Below, piece by piece: positions 53,560-64,000 of a stretch of DNA of 64,000 nucleotides (positions within the stretch are counted from its first letter, which is position 1; the number at the start of each line of letters is the position of its first letter). The stretch is from the NCBI GenBank assembly GCA_943737045.1, contig CALSFV010000298.1:372001-436000 (forward strand), in the 5' to 3' direction. A program made the position numbers and the translations under genes. Source of the stretch: Parapristionchus giblindavisi. Its lineage: Eukaryota > Nematoda > Chromadorea > Rhabditida > Diplogasteridae. The notes below the pieces were generated by a model. It was not told where the DNA came from, did not search any database, and was given only the letters and a program-made list of their open reading frames with translations.

Positions 53560-53638
53560 ATTCTCGGGAGAATCGAACTCGTGGACAAAAAGTAAAGACC
53601 ACGGGCGCTTACCACTATACCACAACTCGATTGAGAAT
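53560..53638 (-). ncRNA. tRNA-like domain (SINE-type) in right arm
   Basis: This is the inverse of 52510-52588, with about the same length and conserved A and B boxes. This copy reads GTTCGATTCTCCCGAGAAT at its 3' end, giving three more T-stem pairs than the left copy. The two modules therefore face each other, 1 kb apart. Confidence 0.6.
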
Positions 53639-53998
53639 GAGAATGCACCCTTTCGCCTATGAACATGATTCTTTACCCTTCTGCAATGGAAGGGTGAATG
53701 ATCGTTGTTTGATCGTGCGGCGGACATGCGCCGGGGTTTTTTCAAAATTCAAAATCGATCAATGGCAGTTTTTGAAAGTTGACTCTTACTAATTCGACCA
53801 TGCTTATTATCGCTATGTAGGTCTCTCCCCGTAATTTCAACCATCAAAGAAACCATTCCCTAGTGAATCCATTCGTGCTTTCTGATCAGCTTCTCTCTCT
53901 CTGACACTCTGACACACTCTCACTTTGACGTCTCTCTCCTTCTCTCGACTGTACCTCTTAAGTCACGATATACTCGTTTTCGTGATGTGTATCAAAAT

Positions 53999-54190
53999 CA
54001 TAGGTGGGCGCGTGAAAACGAATTCTTTTTGCGCACAGCCTAGCCTTCTCTTTCGGGGCCTTGCGCAAAGCTTTGCCTCGCAAAAATTGGAAAATTTCCA
54101 GTCATATTTGCAAAATTTTTCCATGCGCATAGCCTTGCATCACAATTCCCCGGTTTGCGCACAGCCTTTCCCCCAGCGTGCCCACCTATG
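53999..54190. mobile_element. Miniature hAT-like element, CATAGGTGGGC family, copy 2
   Basis: Ends CATAGGTGGGCGCG and CGTGCCCACCTATG, perfect duplication ATCAAAAT at 53991-53998 and 54191-54198. The body is an inverted, diverged copy of 34103-34284, with TGCGCAAAGC blocks. Confidence 0.95.
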
Positions 54191-54880
54191 ATCAAAATAT
54201 TTTCTAGTTGTGAATGAAGTGATAGATGAGGGTATTCTTTCCCTTTTAGATTACATTTATTGTTTCAAGTTATCGACTACCTTATTTCTGGTTACTTCTT
54301 CTTCTTCTTCTTCTCTGTGATCAGGTTGACAAAGTGTTTCGATGTATTGACTAAGAGATGGAGAGGGAGAGGGAGAGAGGGAGAGGGAGAGGGAGAGGGA
54401 GAGATCAGCTGATAGATGGACAACATGATGATGCAGTAATGGTTTTGAAGAAGAAGAAGAAGAAGAAGCTGTTCCTTCTCTCTTTCTATTCTCTCACTTT
54501 GTCATACTCTTCTTCTTCTTCTTCTCTCGTAAACTATGATTGATTGGATTTCATCATTCCGTTCATGTTTATCATTTAATCATTTCCGTTCACTATCGAT
54601 TCATTGACAATTCCTTTCACAATCTAGTCATTTCAATCTATAGACTTTATTAGACATTATTGGCAGACAGTTATTTCTATTCTTCCATCATATGTAATAT
54701 AACTCTCTCATTCTATTATATCTATCTCTTGCCCATTCTGTCTCTCTATGTCTCTATGTCTTCTTTATTCCTCTACCGTTCTCCCTCTCCCTCTCTATCT
54801 CTCCCTCTCCCTCTCTCTCTCCCTCTCTGCCTCTCTATCTCTCTCCATCTATCTATATGTCTATGTATTGTACTCGTGTT

Positions 54881-56110
54881 CTATGAGAGACTATCTGGCT
54901 CAAGTGACATTCCCTTGGCACTTGGCAAAAAAGTGATATGAACCGATCGGGCCCAAATCGTGCACAGTTGTAGTATGGGCTGACATAAACTTGCACACGA
55001 AGTTTGGGTTCGTCATATCTGCACCTTCGCTAAATAACGTAAGTTCGATGAAGTGGCATCGAAATTTCAAACTTTACGGATTCATTCGATATATGTATAC
55101 GATGAAGGGCAATAGTAAGCAGGTACATTCCACCAAGTATCATCCCGATCCAAAACCGTGAGACCAAGAAAAAAATTAAAAAGACCGGTCTGGGGCCCAT
55201 ACAATGTTTTTATTATTTTTCCTGCAATTGCCTATCGGTGAGGGTCTTTTTTTATTTCTTCAATTTGACGAGTATTCATTAGTGTAACTACTATATGAAA
55301 ATTAACTAAAACACAATCGTGGAAGTTTGCTTTATTCCCGAAAAACCACAACTAATTCACCTTTTTATCGCGAACTGACCGAATAAGCATATGCCGGTTA
55401 CGGTTATGCATATTCGGAAATTCAAAATTCATAGTTTTTTTCGAAAAGTACCGTCATATTACACCTCAGATATTCATACAACAAACAAATAATAAAAGAA
55501 AAACAATAATATAATACCGAAATCGAATGAAAACAAACAGTGATTGACGAATTCTGAATTTCCAACTTCGCATTACGGTAGGTGGCACACCATTTATCGT
55601 CTCAGTTCGCGATAAAAAGGTGAATTAGTTGTGGTTTTTCGGGAATAAGGCAAACTTCCACGATTGTGTTTTAGTTCATTTTCATATAGTAATTACACTA
55701 ATGAATGCTCGTCAAATTGAAGAAATAAAAAAAAGACCCTCACCGATAGGCAATTGCAGGAAAAATAATAAAAACATTTTATGGGCCCCAGACCGGGCTT
55801 TTTAATTTTTTAATGGGTCTCACGGTTTTGGATCGGGATGATACTTGGTGGAATCTACCTGCTTACTATTGCCCTTCATCGTATACATATATCGAATGAA
55901 TCCGTAAAGTTTGAAATTTCGATGCCACTTCATCGAACTTACGTTATTTAGCGAGAGTACACATATGACGAACCCAAACTTCGCCTGCGAGCTTATATCA
56001 GCCCATACTACAACTGTGCACGATTTGGGCCCGATCGGTTCATATCACTTTTTGGCCAAGTGCCAAGCCATAAGCAAAATATGTTCACTGAGTCAGATAG
56101 TCTCTCCTAT
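54881..56110. mobile_element. Foldback element with 500-base arms
   Basis: GAGAGACTATCTG near 54886 is mirrored by CAGATAGTCTCTC near 56103. Arms about 54881-55376 and 55607-56110 are near-perfect from CTTGGCACTTGGC inwards (TGATATGAACCGATCGGGCC and inverse). The core (55377-55606) contains an own short palindrome, CATATGCCGGTTACGGTTATGCATA. No coding capacity. Confidence 0.88.
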
Positions 56111-56680
56111 GTTCTACTGTTTCTCTTCTCTTTCCCTTTACTCATTCCCTCATTCCCGAACAAAACACTCGAGAAAGGGACAGCGGAGGGCGCCACAGAT
56201 TTGTTTTCCCCTCCGCCTCGCCCTTCCAATCTCCCTCTCCCACACACGTCTGTCTCTCTCCCCTCTCCTCTCCCCCTCCCCCCTCCCTCCCCTCCCTCCC
56301 CTCCCTCCCCTCCTCTCCATCCCTCTGTATCTGTGTCTATCATCTATTCGATAGTTCATTCTCTTCTGCAACGTCGACAATGTTTTCCTTCTCGTTCTTC
56401 ATATATTCACCCTTTTCTTTCCTTATCTCTTTCTATTCATCGACAGTATTCCTATTGATTTGATGATTGGCGGTTTAATAACTGATTGACTGTTACTGTA
56501 ATCCCCTCCTCTTTCCTTCACAGTAATCATAAGACTACAGTATCCCGATTACATGATTGAATGAATCATATGGATATGTTTGTATGACATTGGAATGATT
56601 TAGGAATTTAGAGGGGCTTCAAAGTGGATGGGACTAGTGGTCAGAAGGGGATGTAGTCATAATGATTCATTCTCTGCATC

Positions 56681-56682
<2 letters not shown>

Positions 56683-56726
<44 letters not shown>

Positions 56727-56744
56727 TCCCTCTCCCTCTCTCTC
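56683..56744. repeat. CT/CCCTCT tract
   Basis: Pure pyrimidine run of about 60 bases, (CT)n flanked by CCCTCT units. Confidence 0.93.
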
Positions 56745-58667
56745 GGTCGAGTGTCAGTGATAACAATCGAGAGCGGTAAAACGAAAGTAGAGAGGATTAA
56801 GGACGGAGGGGATAGGAGGAATCAGCTGACTGATTTGTCTATGAATAATATGGTGATACTATTGTCAACCTGCACATACTCTGCATTTATATTTGCCGTA
56901 TTATTCCAACTGAGAATATTGGTTAACAAGGCTAACTGGGACTTAAGTGCAATATCTATTCTGCACATTGTCTAGTTATGCATATTGTACATAGATATAT
57001 GCACATAGAACATGAGGAAGGGATATCGAAGAAGAAGGTGTGTCGGAGATGAAAGAAGATAACCAATAACAACAAGGATGAGTGGTCGATGACCTGATGG
57101 AAATTGTTGATTGTGGATGAAAGTGTTCACGTTATGTAGAGACTAGACAGACGATGATTGATTGTTCTTAGTCTTCTTCGTCTCTTATTGTTTCTATCAT
57201 CTCTCAATAGATGGGATGACAGTGGTTGTTGTATGAACAACACGATGAAGAAGAGAATGATTGTGTGAAAGTACTATTGGATGTTGTTCATTTACACATA
57301 TCCTCATTCTTCTTCTTCTCTTAGTTCTTCTCCTCCCACTGTTTTGTCTCTTCTCACTGTTGACTTGTCACGTACGAGACGATTTATTGCTTGAGGAGAA
57401 GAGATCTGATCAGGAGACCATCGGAATATTGTTCACTCTATGTGGTCCCATTCTATTTCCACTCATCTGGGTATCAGACAGATCACTCACAAAGCCCGAA
57501 TTATCGTTTGATTCCCAGAATGGATTTCAAAGAATAATGGGCTTTGACATAATATCACTGTCTGCGAGTTCGGTGTTTCGGTTATCTCTTTACGCATAAT
57601 TATCCGATTTGGATAATCCGAACATCAGCAGGTAGACAAGGAAGTGACTGAATATGTACCTGTAGGAAAATTTCGAACGGTCATTTTTGGATTAATTGAA
57701 AAACCTGATAGCTTGGGCCATAGCGGACATCCCAAGCTGTCATATGAATCATTCCGGTAAAAAATATTTTGTCTTGGCCCCATAATTTTATCCTGGTGAC
57801 TTGATTGGTTTTTCAAGTACCTATTCAATCAATGATTTGGGGATAAAAAGATCATCATGGCGTGCATTGATGGATCAGGAGTGGTAGAGGTCGTGATGGA
57901 TTTTGATTGTATGATTGTTCAGCTGAATTGAAATGATGAAGTTGAAGATGGAATCAGTTGATAGAGAGATAGATGGAACAGTATTATTCTATCTCTCTTG
58001 ACTATGGATGAAGAAGATTACTATTCCAATCCCTTTGATTATTGACCTCACCCTCGCTAGTGGTATTTAATCACAATTAGTTATATTTTTAGTTATCGTT
58101 GATGTTACTTACTTCGATGGATTTTTTATTAATTACAGTGACGTGTAGTCCCCGAGTTCTTTGATTCTTCGGATAATTTCCTTGTTTCATTGATGTACGT
58201 GTGGTCGCTCGTTCTTTTTCTTCGGACCGCCCGTGATCGTGATATAAATCAGACAAGTACAAGTCATTCAGAATAGAAGAGAAGGTGGTCATAGACATCG
58301 TAGAGATCATGTTAGAATGAGAGAGTGAGACAGTTAGAGAGACGAGATAGTGGGTGGAGGTGAGAGAGTAGAGGACTACCTCGAGTCAAGATTGACTCCA
58401 TATGTGTAGGATAGAGTAAAGAGAAGAAAGAGGAAAAGTGACTCTATGGTGTGTGGTCGTCTTCATCAACTCTTTTTTATTCCCTCCCTTCCCTTTCTCT
58501 TCTCCTTCATCTCATTAAACCATTTTACGATTGTCGAGTCCTTAGATTGGACTTCCTCTTGATACACATACACATATATCATCATGATCATTAAAGATTT
58601 CATGGGTGGGATCTGACGAGTGTCGTTGTGTGGGATACGGTAGATGTAGTTGATATCATGTTTCAAG

Positions 58668-58786
58668 GATGGAGTACTGTAGCAATAGGATGTCCCATTT
58701 CAAGGCAGGAATACGGTAGAAGTAGGGGATGGCCTATCCCAATTCGGGGATACTGTAGCAGTAGGGGATGTCCTATTTCAAGGCGG
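58668..58786. repeat. Tandem repeat of about 39 bases, three units
   Basis: Each unit starts with a GGATACTGTAG variant, then AGTAGGGGATGTCCTAT and TTTCAAGGC. Units begin near 58669, 58708 and 58748, with a broken fourth start near 58787. The middle unit reads CCTATCCCAATTC in place of CCTATTTCAAGGC. The repeat is built around the GGATACKGTAG motif found elsewhere in the window. Confidence 0.75.
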
Positions 58787-59273
58787 GGATAGGGTGGTAT
58801 CTCTCCTCCCATCCCTCGATTATCATGAATTGTGTATACACATACATTGGGGGGGGGGGGGTGTAGTGTCGGCTTCTCTTCTCTCATTTGTGTTCTTATT
58901 GGTTATGCAAATATTTGGATGTAGACTTGTCATCTCATTAGATGGAAGAAACAGTACTTGACACCATCTCATCTCTTCAATGAATACCCCCTTGCGTGAT
59001 TCCCCTCCCCCTCTCTCTATAGTCGCTTCTTCCTTTTCATCATCTTCATCGTCTTTCTTCATCGTGTCTATGATTAATGTAAACACTTCTAGTCATACAC
59101 TGTATGGTCAAGATTATGGGTTGATGTGATTGATTGAATGGTTACAAGGGATAAAAACATCCGACTGACTCCTATGTACTCTTATGTAATTGTGGTAGTT
59201 TGTCACTGTCTCAATTGTCTTTCATTCATTTTGATAGTTCATATTGAGAGATTGACTTCTGCTCTGCACTCTT

Positions 59274-59399
59274 TGAGTCAACTCGGATAATGCGAATTTG
59301 TCCAAATGGCGCGCGACTTATCGCGAGTAGATTTAATTGTATCGCGATTCGCGCGCGACGACTAGCAAATATCTCTCTCGCACGTGTGGTGAGTAAAAT
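59274..59399. promoter_or_regulatory. CpG-rich patch with TGAGTCA, TCGCGA and CACGTG
   Basis: TGAGTCA (AP-1 consensus) is near 59275, followed by GCGCGCGACTTATCGCGAG and an inverted GATTCGCGCGCGAC, then CACGTG and a donor-like GTG|GTGAGTAAAA near 59390. Such CpG density is exceptional for this window. It could be a promoter with a short first exon; direction plus is suggested by the donor. No coding exon can be attached. Confidence 0.35.
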
Positions 59400-60111
59400 C
59401 CGATGGAGACCATGTTTACACTTTCTTGACACCACAGAGACACTCTATCTCTATTCCTTTCCTATTCTATTCTATTTACATATACTTTTTTCTCATCATT
59501 CACCCTATCTCTTCTTCCTCAAACTTCTCTACATACTATTACAAACCAATTCGATATTGTAACTTTTCCCTTTTTACTCTATGATCTCTCTAATTGTAAC
59601 GGTTATTTTAATTTGTTAGTTCTGATTTCTTTTCGACCAATGAAGACTTTGGACTTGATCTTTAATCGCTTCCCTTTGCTGATAACCTTTTCTTTTCCAT
59701 ATGGTCATAGTTGTCTTGTATAGGAATGTTATGATTCGTTCTCCCCGTCATTCTTCCTCATTTCTTCCCCTTTTTTCTCCCTTTTCCTCTATTCATAATA
59801 TGTATGTACGTTCTGACTCACTCTCCTTCATTCTCTTCTCTCGCTCCATTCACAATCTTCTTCTTTGATTTATTCTTTGATCCTTGATCTTTATAACTAT
59901 TGTTTATGATCCGTGCACAGTCCTTATATGCTTGTCCGTGAGCAAATCGCAGGTGCTTCTAAAATTTTGTTCCTTTATTGATCTTTGATCTTTTGATAAC
60001 CTTGATCTATTCATTTCCTTCCTCTTTCATTCATTCCTCATCTCCTCAATTAGTCCCTCTCTTCATTGATACAATATGACAGCTCATGTGGTCTTTTTGT
60101 ATGTTACAGAT

Positions 60112-60273
60112 GAAAGAAATACTAAATGATGCTAATGTATCTATCTCCCCCCTCTCCCCTTTCTCTCGCTCTCTTCCTCTCTAATCTTACTAATTCATTG
60201 ATCATTGGACGCATTCTTTGTGATTCGTTGACAGCTTGGATTACAAAAAATGGAATGGTTGAGAGTGTATTAG
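60112..60273 (+). other. Exon-like pair of uncertain status
   Basis: TATGTTACAG|ATGAAAGAAATA to GATGCTAAT|GTATCT (60112-60138), and TTGACAG|CTTGGATTAC to GTGTATTAG (60235-60273), join in phase and read MKEILNDANLGLQKMEWLRV then Y and stop. This would be the end of a coding region, but no upstream exon was found. Chance is a real possibility. Confidence 0.2.
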
Positions 60274-61965
60274 GAGAAAGACGATTGTGATACGGTAGTT
60301 ACATTGAATCGTTGTTCCATTGATTCCATATTTTTTATCACAATACCTGCTTAACAACCTATCTATTTCTTTCAATCTCAAATGTATTCATGATAGATTT
60401 ATTCGACTTTATCCTCTTTGTCCATCTATCGTATTATATAATACCTTGTTGCCATCACTATCTACAGATGAGGAGAGAAAGCAGAAAGAGGGCATGTTTA
60501 AGTATAGTTCATGTCTCTTCATTATGCATATCTCTCACTCTCTTTCTTCACTTCTTCCCCTTTTAGGGTATCCCTTGGTTTCGTCATATTTTGGGGAATA
60601 ACAACAATGCCTCTACTTATGCGCTTATTCCGATAGTCAGATTGACCGTTGGTGTGTTTACAATGGAAAAGATTAAAAAGTCACTACAGTATGCTTGTTG
60701 AACGATCAAAATGTTTCTGTTGTGAAAGCAAATCTTGTGACACTCTCGTCTCTCATCTTTATCTTTCTATCTCTTCTCATCTATTAATAATATTATCTCC
60801 TTGTTTACTATTTATTTGTTCCTGATCATCTTTAAAACTTCTTCTCTTTCTTTTCTCACATGACGATCTCATCTCTGATTCTCTGTCCATGCACTCTCTC
60901 GCTTTGTTATGATTGTACTTCTTTGCACACTCTAGTGATCCCCACCATCCCTCTCCCTCTTTCTTTCTCTTCTTTTTGCGTGTTGATCATCCTTCTGACA
61001 TTCGATAGTTCTTTTTGTCATATCCTTCAATCCTTGGTCTTCTTCATATACTTCTTCATCTTCAATTAGCACATGTCTCTCATGAGAGAGGAAGAGTATA
61101 AGCAGTCTCGTGATCACAATGAGAGAAGGTGAAGGGAGAAGATGGGTTTGAAGATGGTGAAGGAGGGTGGATGGTTTGATATATCCCCTTTGTATCATAT
61201 CTCTTGATATGATCTGTAGGCGTGTAGATGGATCTGTGTAGACATAAACAGTATATGTACACTTTATGTATGACAGGCCCTGATCATTAAGAGAAGAAGA
61301 TAAGAGATGAGTGATGGTATTGTTATTGTGTGATAAAGAGATACGGTAGGGAGATATTCAAAAGAGAGATCAAGAAAATTGTGGTTGCTGAGTTTTTGTG
61401 TTTAGCATGTATTTTTTAATGTACAAGTCTTCCTTCGTTGGCTTCTTTTGCCGCCTTTGTATAAAGTTATAAAGTTTCAAGTTATAATATTCTGAATCTT
61501 TTCTCTCCTTTTCTTCTTGCTGCCCGTTATGGTCTTTGAATTGGTATACTATCGGTATCTGCATCACAAAATGTTTCCATTCATTGTTATTTCTTCTTTT
61601 ACTTCCTCATATACACAATGTAGCTCTTTGATAGACTAAACTTGATATCTTTATGAATCGTCTGCTACTGGGAGAGAAAGAGACCGAAACACAATCTAGC
61701 CAATATCCCATCCAATATGACAATGTAGACCAGAATATTCTTTATTCTCTATCTCTCACTTTATTCCAATTTCAATGTCTATTCTATACTGTAGTCTGTC
61801 ATTTACCTATCTATCCTCTTCTATTCAGTCTTCATTTTTGTCATTCGTTTAAATTGTCTGATCCATTTCTACATTCGTCTGCATTATTTGTTTCGTTATT
61901 CATTCACCCTCCTTCCCCTTACAGTATCCTACCGTATTCCTAATCATCATCTATGTTCATTGTAG

Positions 61966-62056
61966 GACTCAATCTCTCGATCATCATCATCAATACAATT
62001 GGATCATCATCTCTCTCATCTCATAAGAAGACACATCCACTGTTGTGTGTCTGTTG
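61966..62056 (+). other. Isolated exon-like segment
   Basis: TTCATTGTAG|GACTCAATC at 61965/61966 and CTGTTG|GTGAGTAG at 62056/62057 bound a 91-base open frame (DSISRSSSSIQLDHHLSHLI and on). The donor is strong. No partner exons or homology, so low confidence. Confidence 0.25.
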
Positions 62057-63295
62057 GTGAGTAGATTCTTTTATTGATTAAGCCACGCCCCCTTTACCCA
62101 CCTATCACTAGCAACTGATTTATGCATGCTCCCGCACAAATTTAACCTGTTGTTAGAATTGTTGATCCACCAACCATAATTTATCAGTTTTTACAACATA
62201 TTGTTCTTGTCTTTCCATGCAGATATAACCCAAGTGAGATGCAGTGGGATGATTGTTATATGGAGTAGAAATGGAATGAGATAGGTGAGGGCATAGGGAA
62301 TAATATAAAGGGAATACTTTCCTTCCTTCTTACGTCAATTCATTCTTTTTCTATGCTTCATCATCATTCGCAATTCCTTTCCTTCTTCTTCTTCTTCTTC
62401 CTCATCCTTTTCATTCTCCACCGTTTCATCTACGTCGCTCCCTCTATCTTTCTATCTGGACTCTCTCTCTCTCCATTTATCCTATGTATCTGTTTCTTTG
62501 CTACTTCAATCATATCATTGTTCTACTCCATCTCATCCTTCCCTTCTTCCATTCTGTAGTGTGATACGTGTGCAACATGAGAGTGGAAATGATTATAGTG
62601 ATTAGAAGAGTAGATCATGTTAGCTTATATGATTGGAGATGGGGACAAATGAGATGGAACTACCACGAAGTGAGGGAGAGAGTGGAGGAGAAAGACAGAC
62701 TCCTCTGTGTACTCTAATCATGATGAATGATCTGAGATGATCAGAGGGTTCATGTAATATGATATGTATGTGATGATGTGTAGTTTGATTGTTGAGAGAT
62801 GAAACATCATGAGAGGGAGAGGACTCGCGAGTACTATCATACTCACGCCTCTACCTCTACCTCTCCATCTCCCTCTACCTCTCTCTCCCTCTCCCTCTAC
62901 CTCTCCCTCTCTCTCTGATCTCACGATATCATGAAACATCTGATTGATCTTATTTTTGTGGTCATTATATCATGCATTCATTGTAGTTGTACCGTCTCTG
63001 TTCGTCTGTCTGTATACATTTATGTCTTCATTTTATCACTATACTATCATTAACTAACTATATCTCTATCCATCTGGTCGCATCACTCTCCACCTCTTTC
63101 AGTACTTGATCTCTGCTTTCTCATTTGTCTCTAACCGTCTGTACTCTCTCTGAATATTCACTCTCTCCGTTATATTCTCTGTGTCTACCTTCACTCTTCT
63201 CCGATCATTTAGTCCATTCATTAAATTGATACTCTCTCAAGACTCAGCTTTCTCATGAGAATCAACGAGAGAGGATTGAAACAGGCGTGATTACA

Positions 63296-63652
63296 CCCTC
63301 TCTCCCTCTCCCTCTCCCTCTCCCTCTCCCTCTACCTCTCCCTCTCCCTCTCCCTCTCCCTCTCCCTCTCCCTCCCCCTCCCCCTCTACCTCTCCCTCTC
63401 TCCTCAATCCACCCTCTATATATCTCTATATGTTGGAAGATAAAGTGTCTAACTATGCATCGGTCTAGTCGAGGATTCAGATTGATTCCACTAATACTCT
63501 CCATCTATCTATACCTATTGTCTATTCATTCATTCGATATGATCAATTGAGTAGTGAGAGAGGGAGGGAGAGAGAGAGAGAGGGAGAGAGAGAGAGAGGG
63601 AGATAGAGAGAGAGGGAGAGAGAGAGAGAGGGAGAGAGAAGGGGGGGAGAGG
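63296..63652. repeat. CCCTCT block (63296-63405) facing a GAGAGG block (63557-63652)
   Basis: The first is nearly pure (CCCTCT)n on the plus strand, the second nearly pure (GAGAGG)n. They are complementary and only 150 bases apart, so they could form a large imperfect hairpin. Frames over them are not genes. Confidence 0.93.
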
Positions 63653-63916
63653 GGGATTACCGACACGGGTCGTGTGCACTATTCAATATATTCTTCTCAC
63701 ATCCCCTTTCACCTTTCATCATATTTATTTCTAGAGAAGAAATTTTAAAAAATACGTGTATGAGGGGAGATGAAGAATAGGAATTGGTTGATCGTCATTG
63801 TGTTCCTCCTCTTACTTGAATTGTATTCTCTCAGTCATTTATCCATATACTCTTATTCATTCTCGTCTCATATCTCTCTATCATTTTTACCGTTCCGTTA
63901 AGAAGACTATCGGTTA

Positions 63917-64000
63917 ATCATATGTTGAAAAGTACGATGCAACCTAACATATCTGACCGCATTTTCGATTTTTTTCGAAAACCTTTCCGCATTTTGTGAA
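63917..64000. mobile_element. Miniature element, CATAGSTCGAAAAGTA family, copy 3, cut by window end
   Basis: Starts CATATGTTGAAAAGTACG and continues CTGACCGCATTTTCGA and CCGCATTTTGTGAA, matching the body of 3584-3724. The right end lies beyond 64000. Confidence 0.75.

Larger units (their letters stand above)
52284..53864. mobile_element. Foldback element with nested hAT-like insertion and tRNA-like arms
   Basis: ACTAGGGAATGGTTTC at the left is mirrored by GAAACCATTCCCTAGT at the right. Inverted arms are 52284-52720 and about 53442-53864, with a smaller inverted repeat (52709-52910) at the centre. A 534-base hAT-like element (52908-53441) has inserted into the right end of that inner repeat. 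Each arm contains one tRNA-like domain. Frames across the arms are the same sequence read twice. Confidence 0.88.
56111..63916. other. Gene-poor stretch with scattered exon-like pieces
   Basis: Contains CT tracts (56270-56315, 56683-56744), a run of 12 G near 58850, a 39-base tandem repeat (58668-58786), a CpG-richer patch (59274-59399), isolated exon-like pieces (60112-60138, 60235-60273, 61966-62056) and CCCTCT/GA blocks at 62860-62918 and 63296-63652. No gene model can be assembled. Confidence 0.4.

Noticed and set aside
57261..57599. 112-codon frame with a hydrophobic N-terminal stretch
   Set aside because: It lacks an ATG start at its given beginning, resembles no family and has no supporting splice or polyadenylation signals.
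57645..57830. Possible inverted repeat with ATTGAATAGGTAC-like ends
   Set aside because: The ends match only partly and no target duplication could be found.
1..64000. CRISPR arrays, bacterial operons, Shine-Dalgarno sites
   Set aside because: The DNA is clearly eukaryotic (spliced kinase and transporter genes); the spaced repeats here are minisatellites and transposons.

Overview
The window is nuclear DNA of a small-genome animal. It is AT-rich and short-intron, with GT-AG splicing and AATAAA signals. A nematode is my best guess, from the GCK-III activation-loop wording and the UNC-93-type transporter, but the sequence alone does not prove it. Two multi-exon genes can be reconstructed exon by exon. 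Nearly everything else is introns, intergenic DNA, simple repeats and non-autonomous DNA transposons.

Gene 1 (1743-21902, +) is a germinal-centre kinase of subfamily III (relative of MST3/STK24, STK25, MST4 and nematode GCK-1). It has an unusual low-complexity N-terminal exon, an 8 kb first intron, a complete kinase domain, a long Ser/Gly/Asn-rich linker over nine exons, and a C-terminal GCK-III dimerisation region. Its most striking feature is two alternative exons (7a at 11709-11872, 7b at 14192-14349) that each encode the DFG-to-APE activation segment. Their phases allow either one but not both. A 2 kb foldback transposon carrying a foreign, coding-like ORF lies between them and starts 19 bases after the 7a donor.

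Gene 2 (about 27014-29683, +) is an UNC-93/MFSD11-like membrane protein. A 760-base foldback element with a 5-base target duplication interrupts one coding exon, and the 5' end cannot be joined in phase. It is therefore probably a recently disabled copy or a disrupted allele.

From 29.7 to 64 kb I recognise no gene with confidence. The region holds further foldback elements (34.5, 38.2, 52.3 and 54.9 kb), several hAT-like miniature elements with 8-base target duplications, a perfect 36-bp hairpin, a triplet of octamer sites, a tRNA-like domain in both arms of a foldback, many CCCTCT/GA tracts, and a few isolated exon-like segments. Two short motifs recur across the window: TTGATCTTTGATC, which sits beside splice sites in both genes, and GGATACKGTAG. 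Coordinates of elements come from reading terminal repeats and target duplications by eye; no alignment or database search was run.
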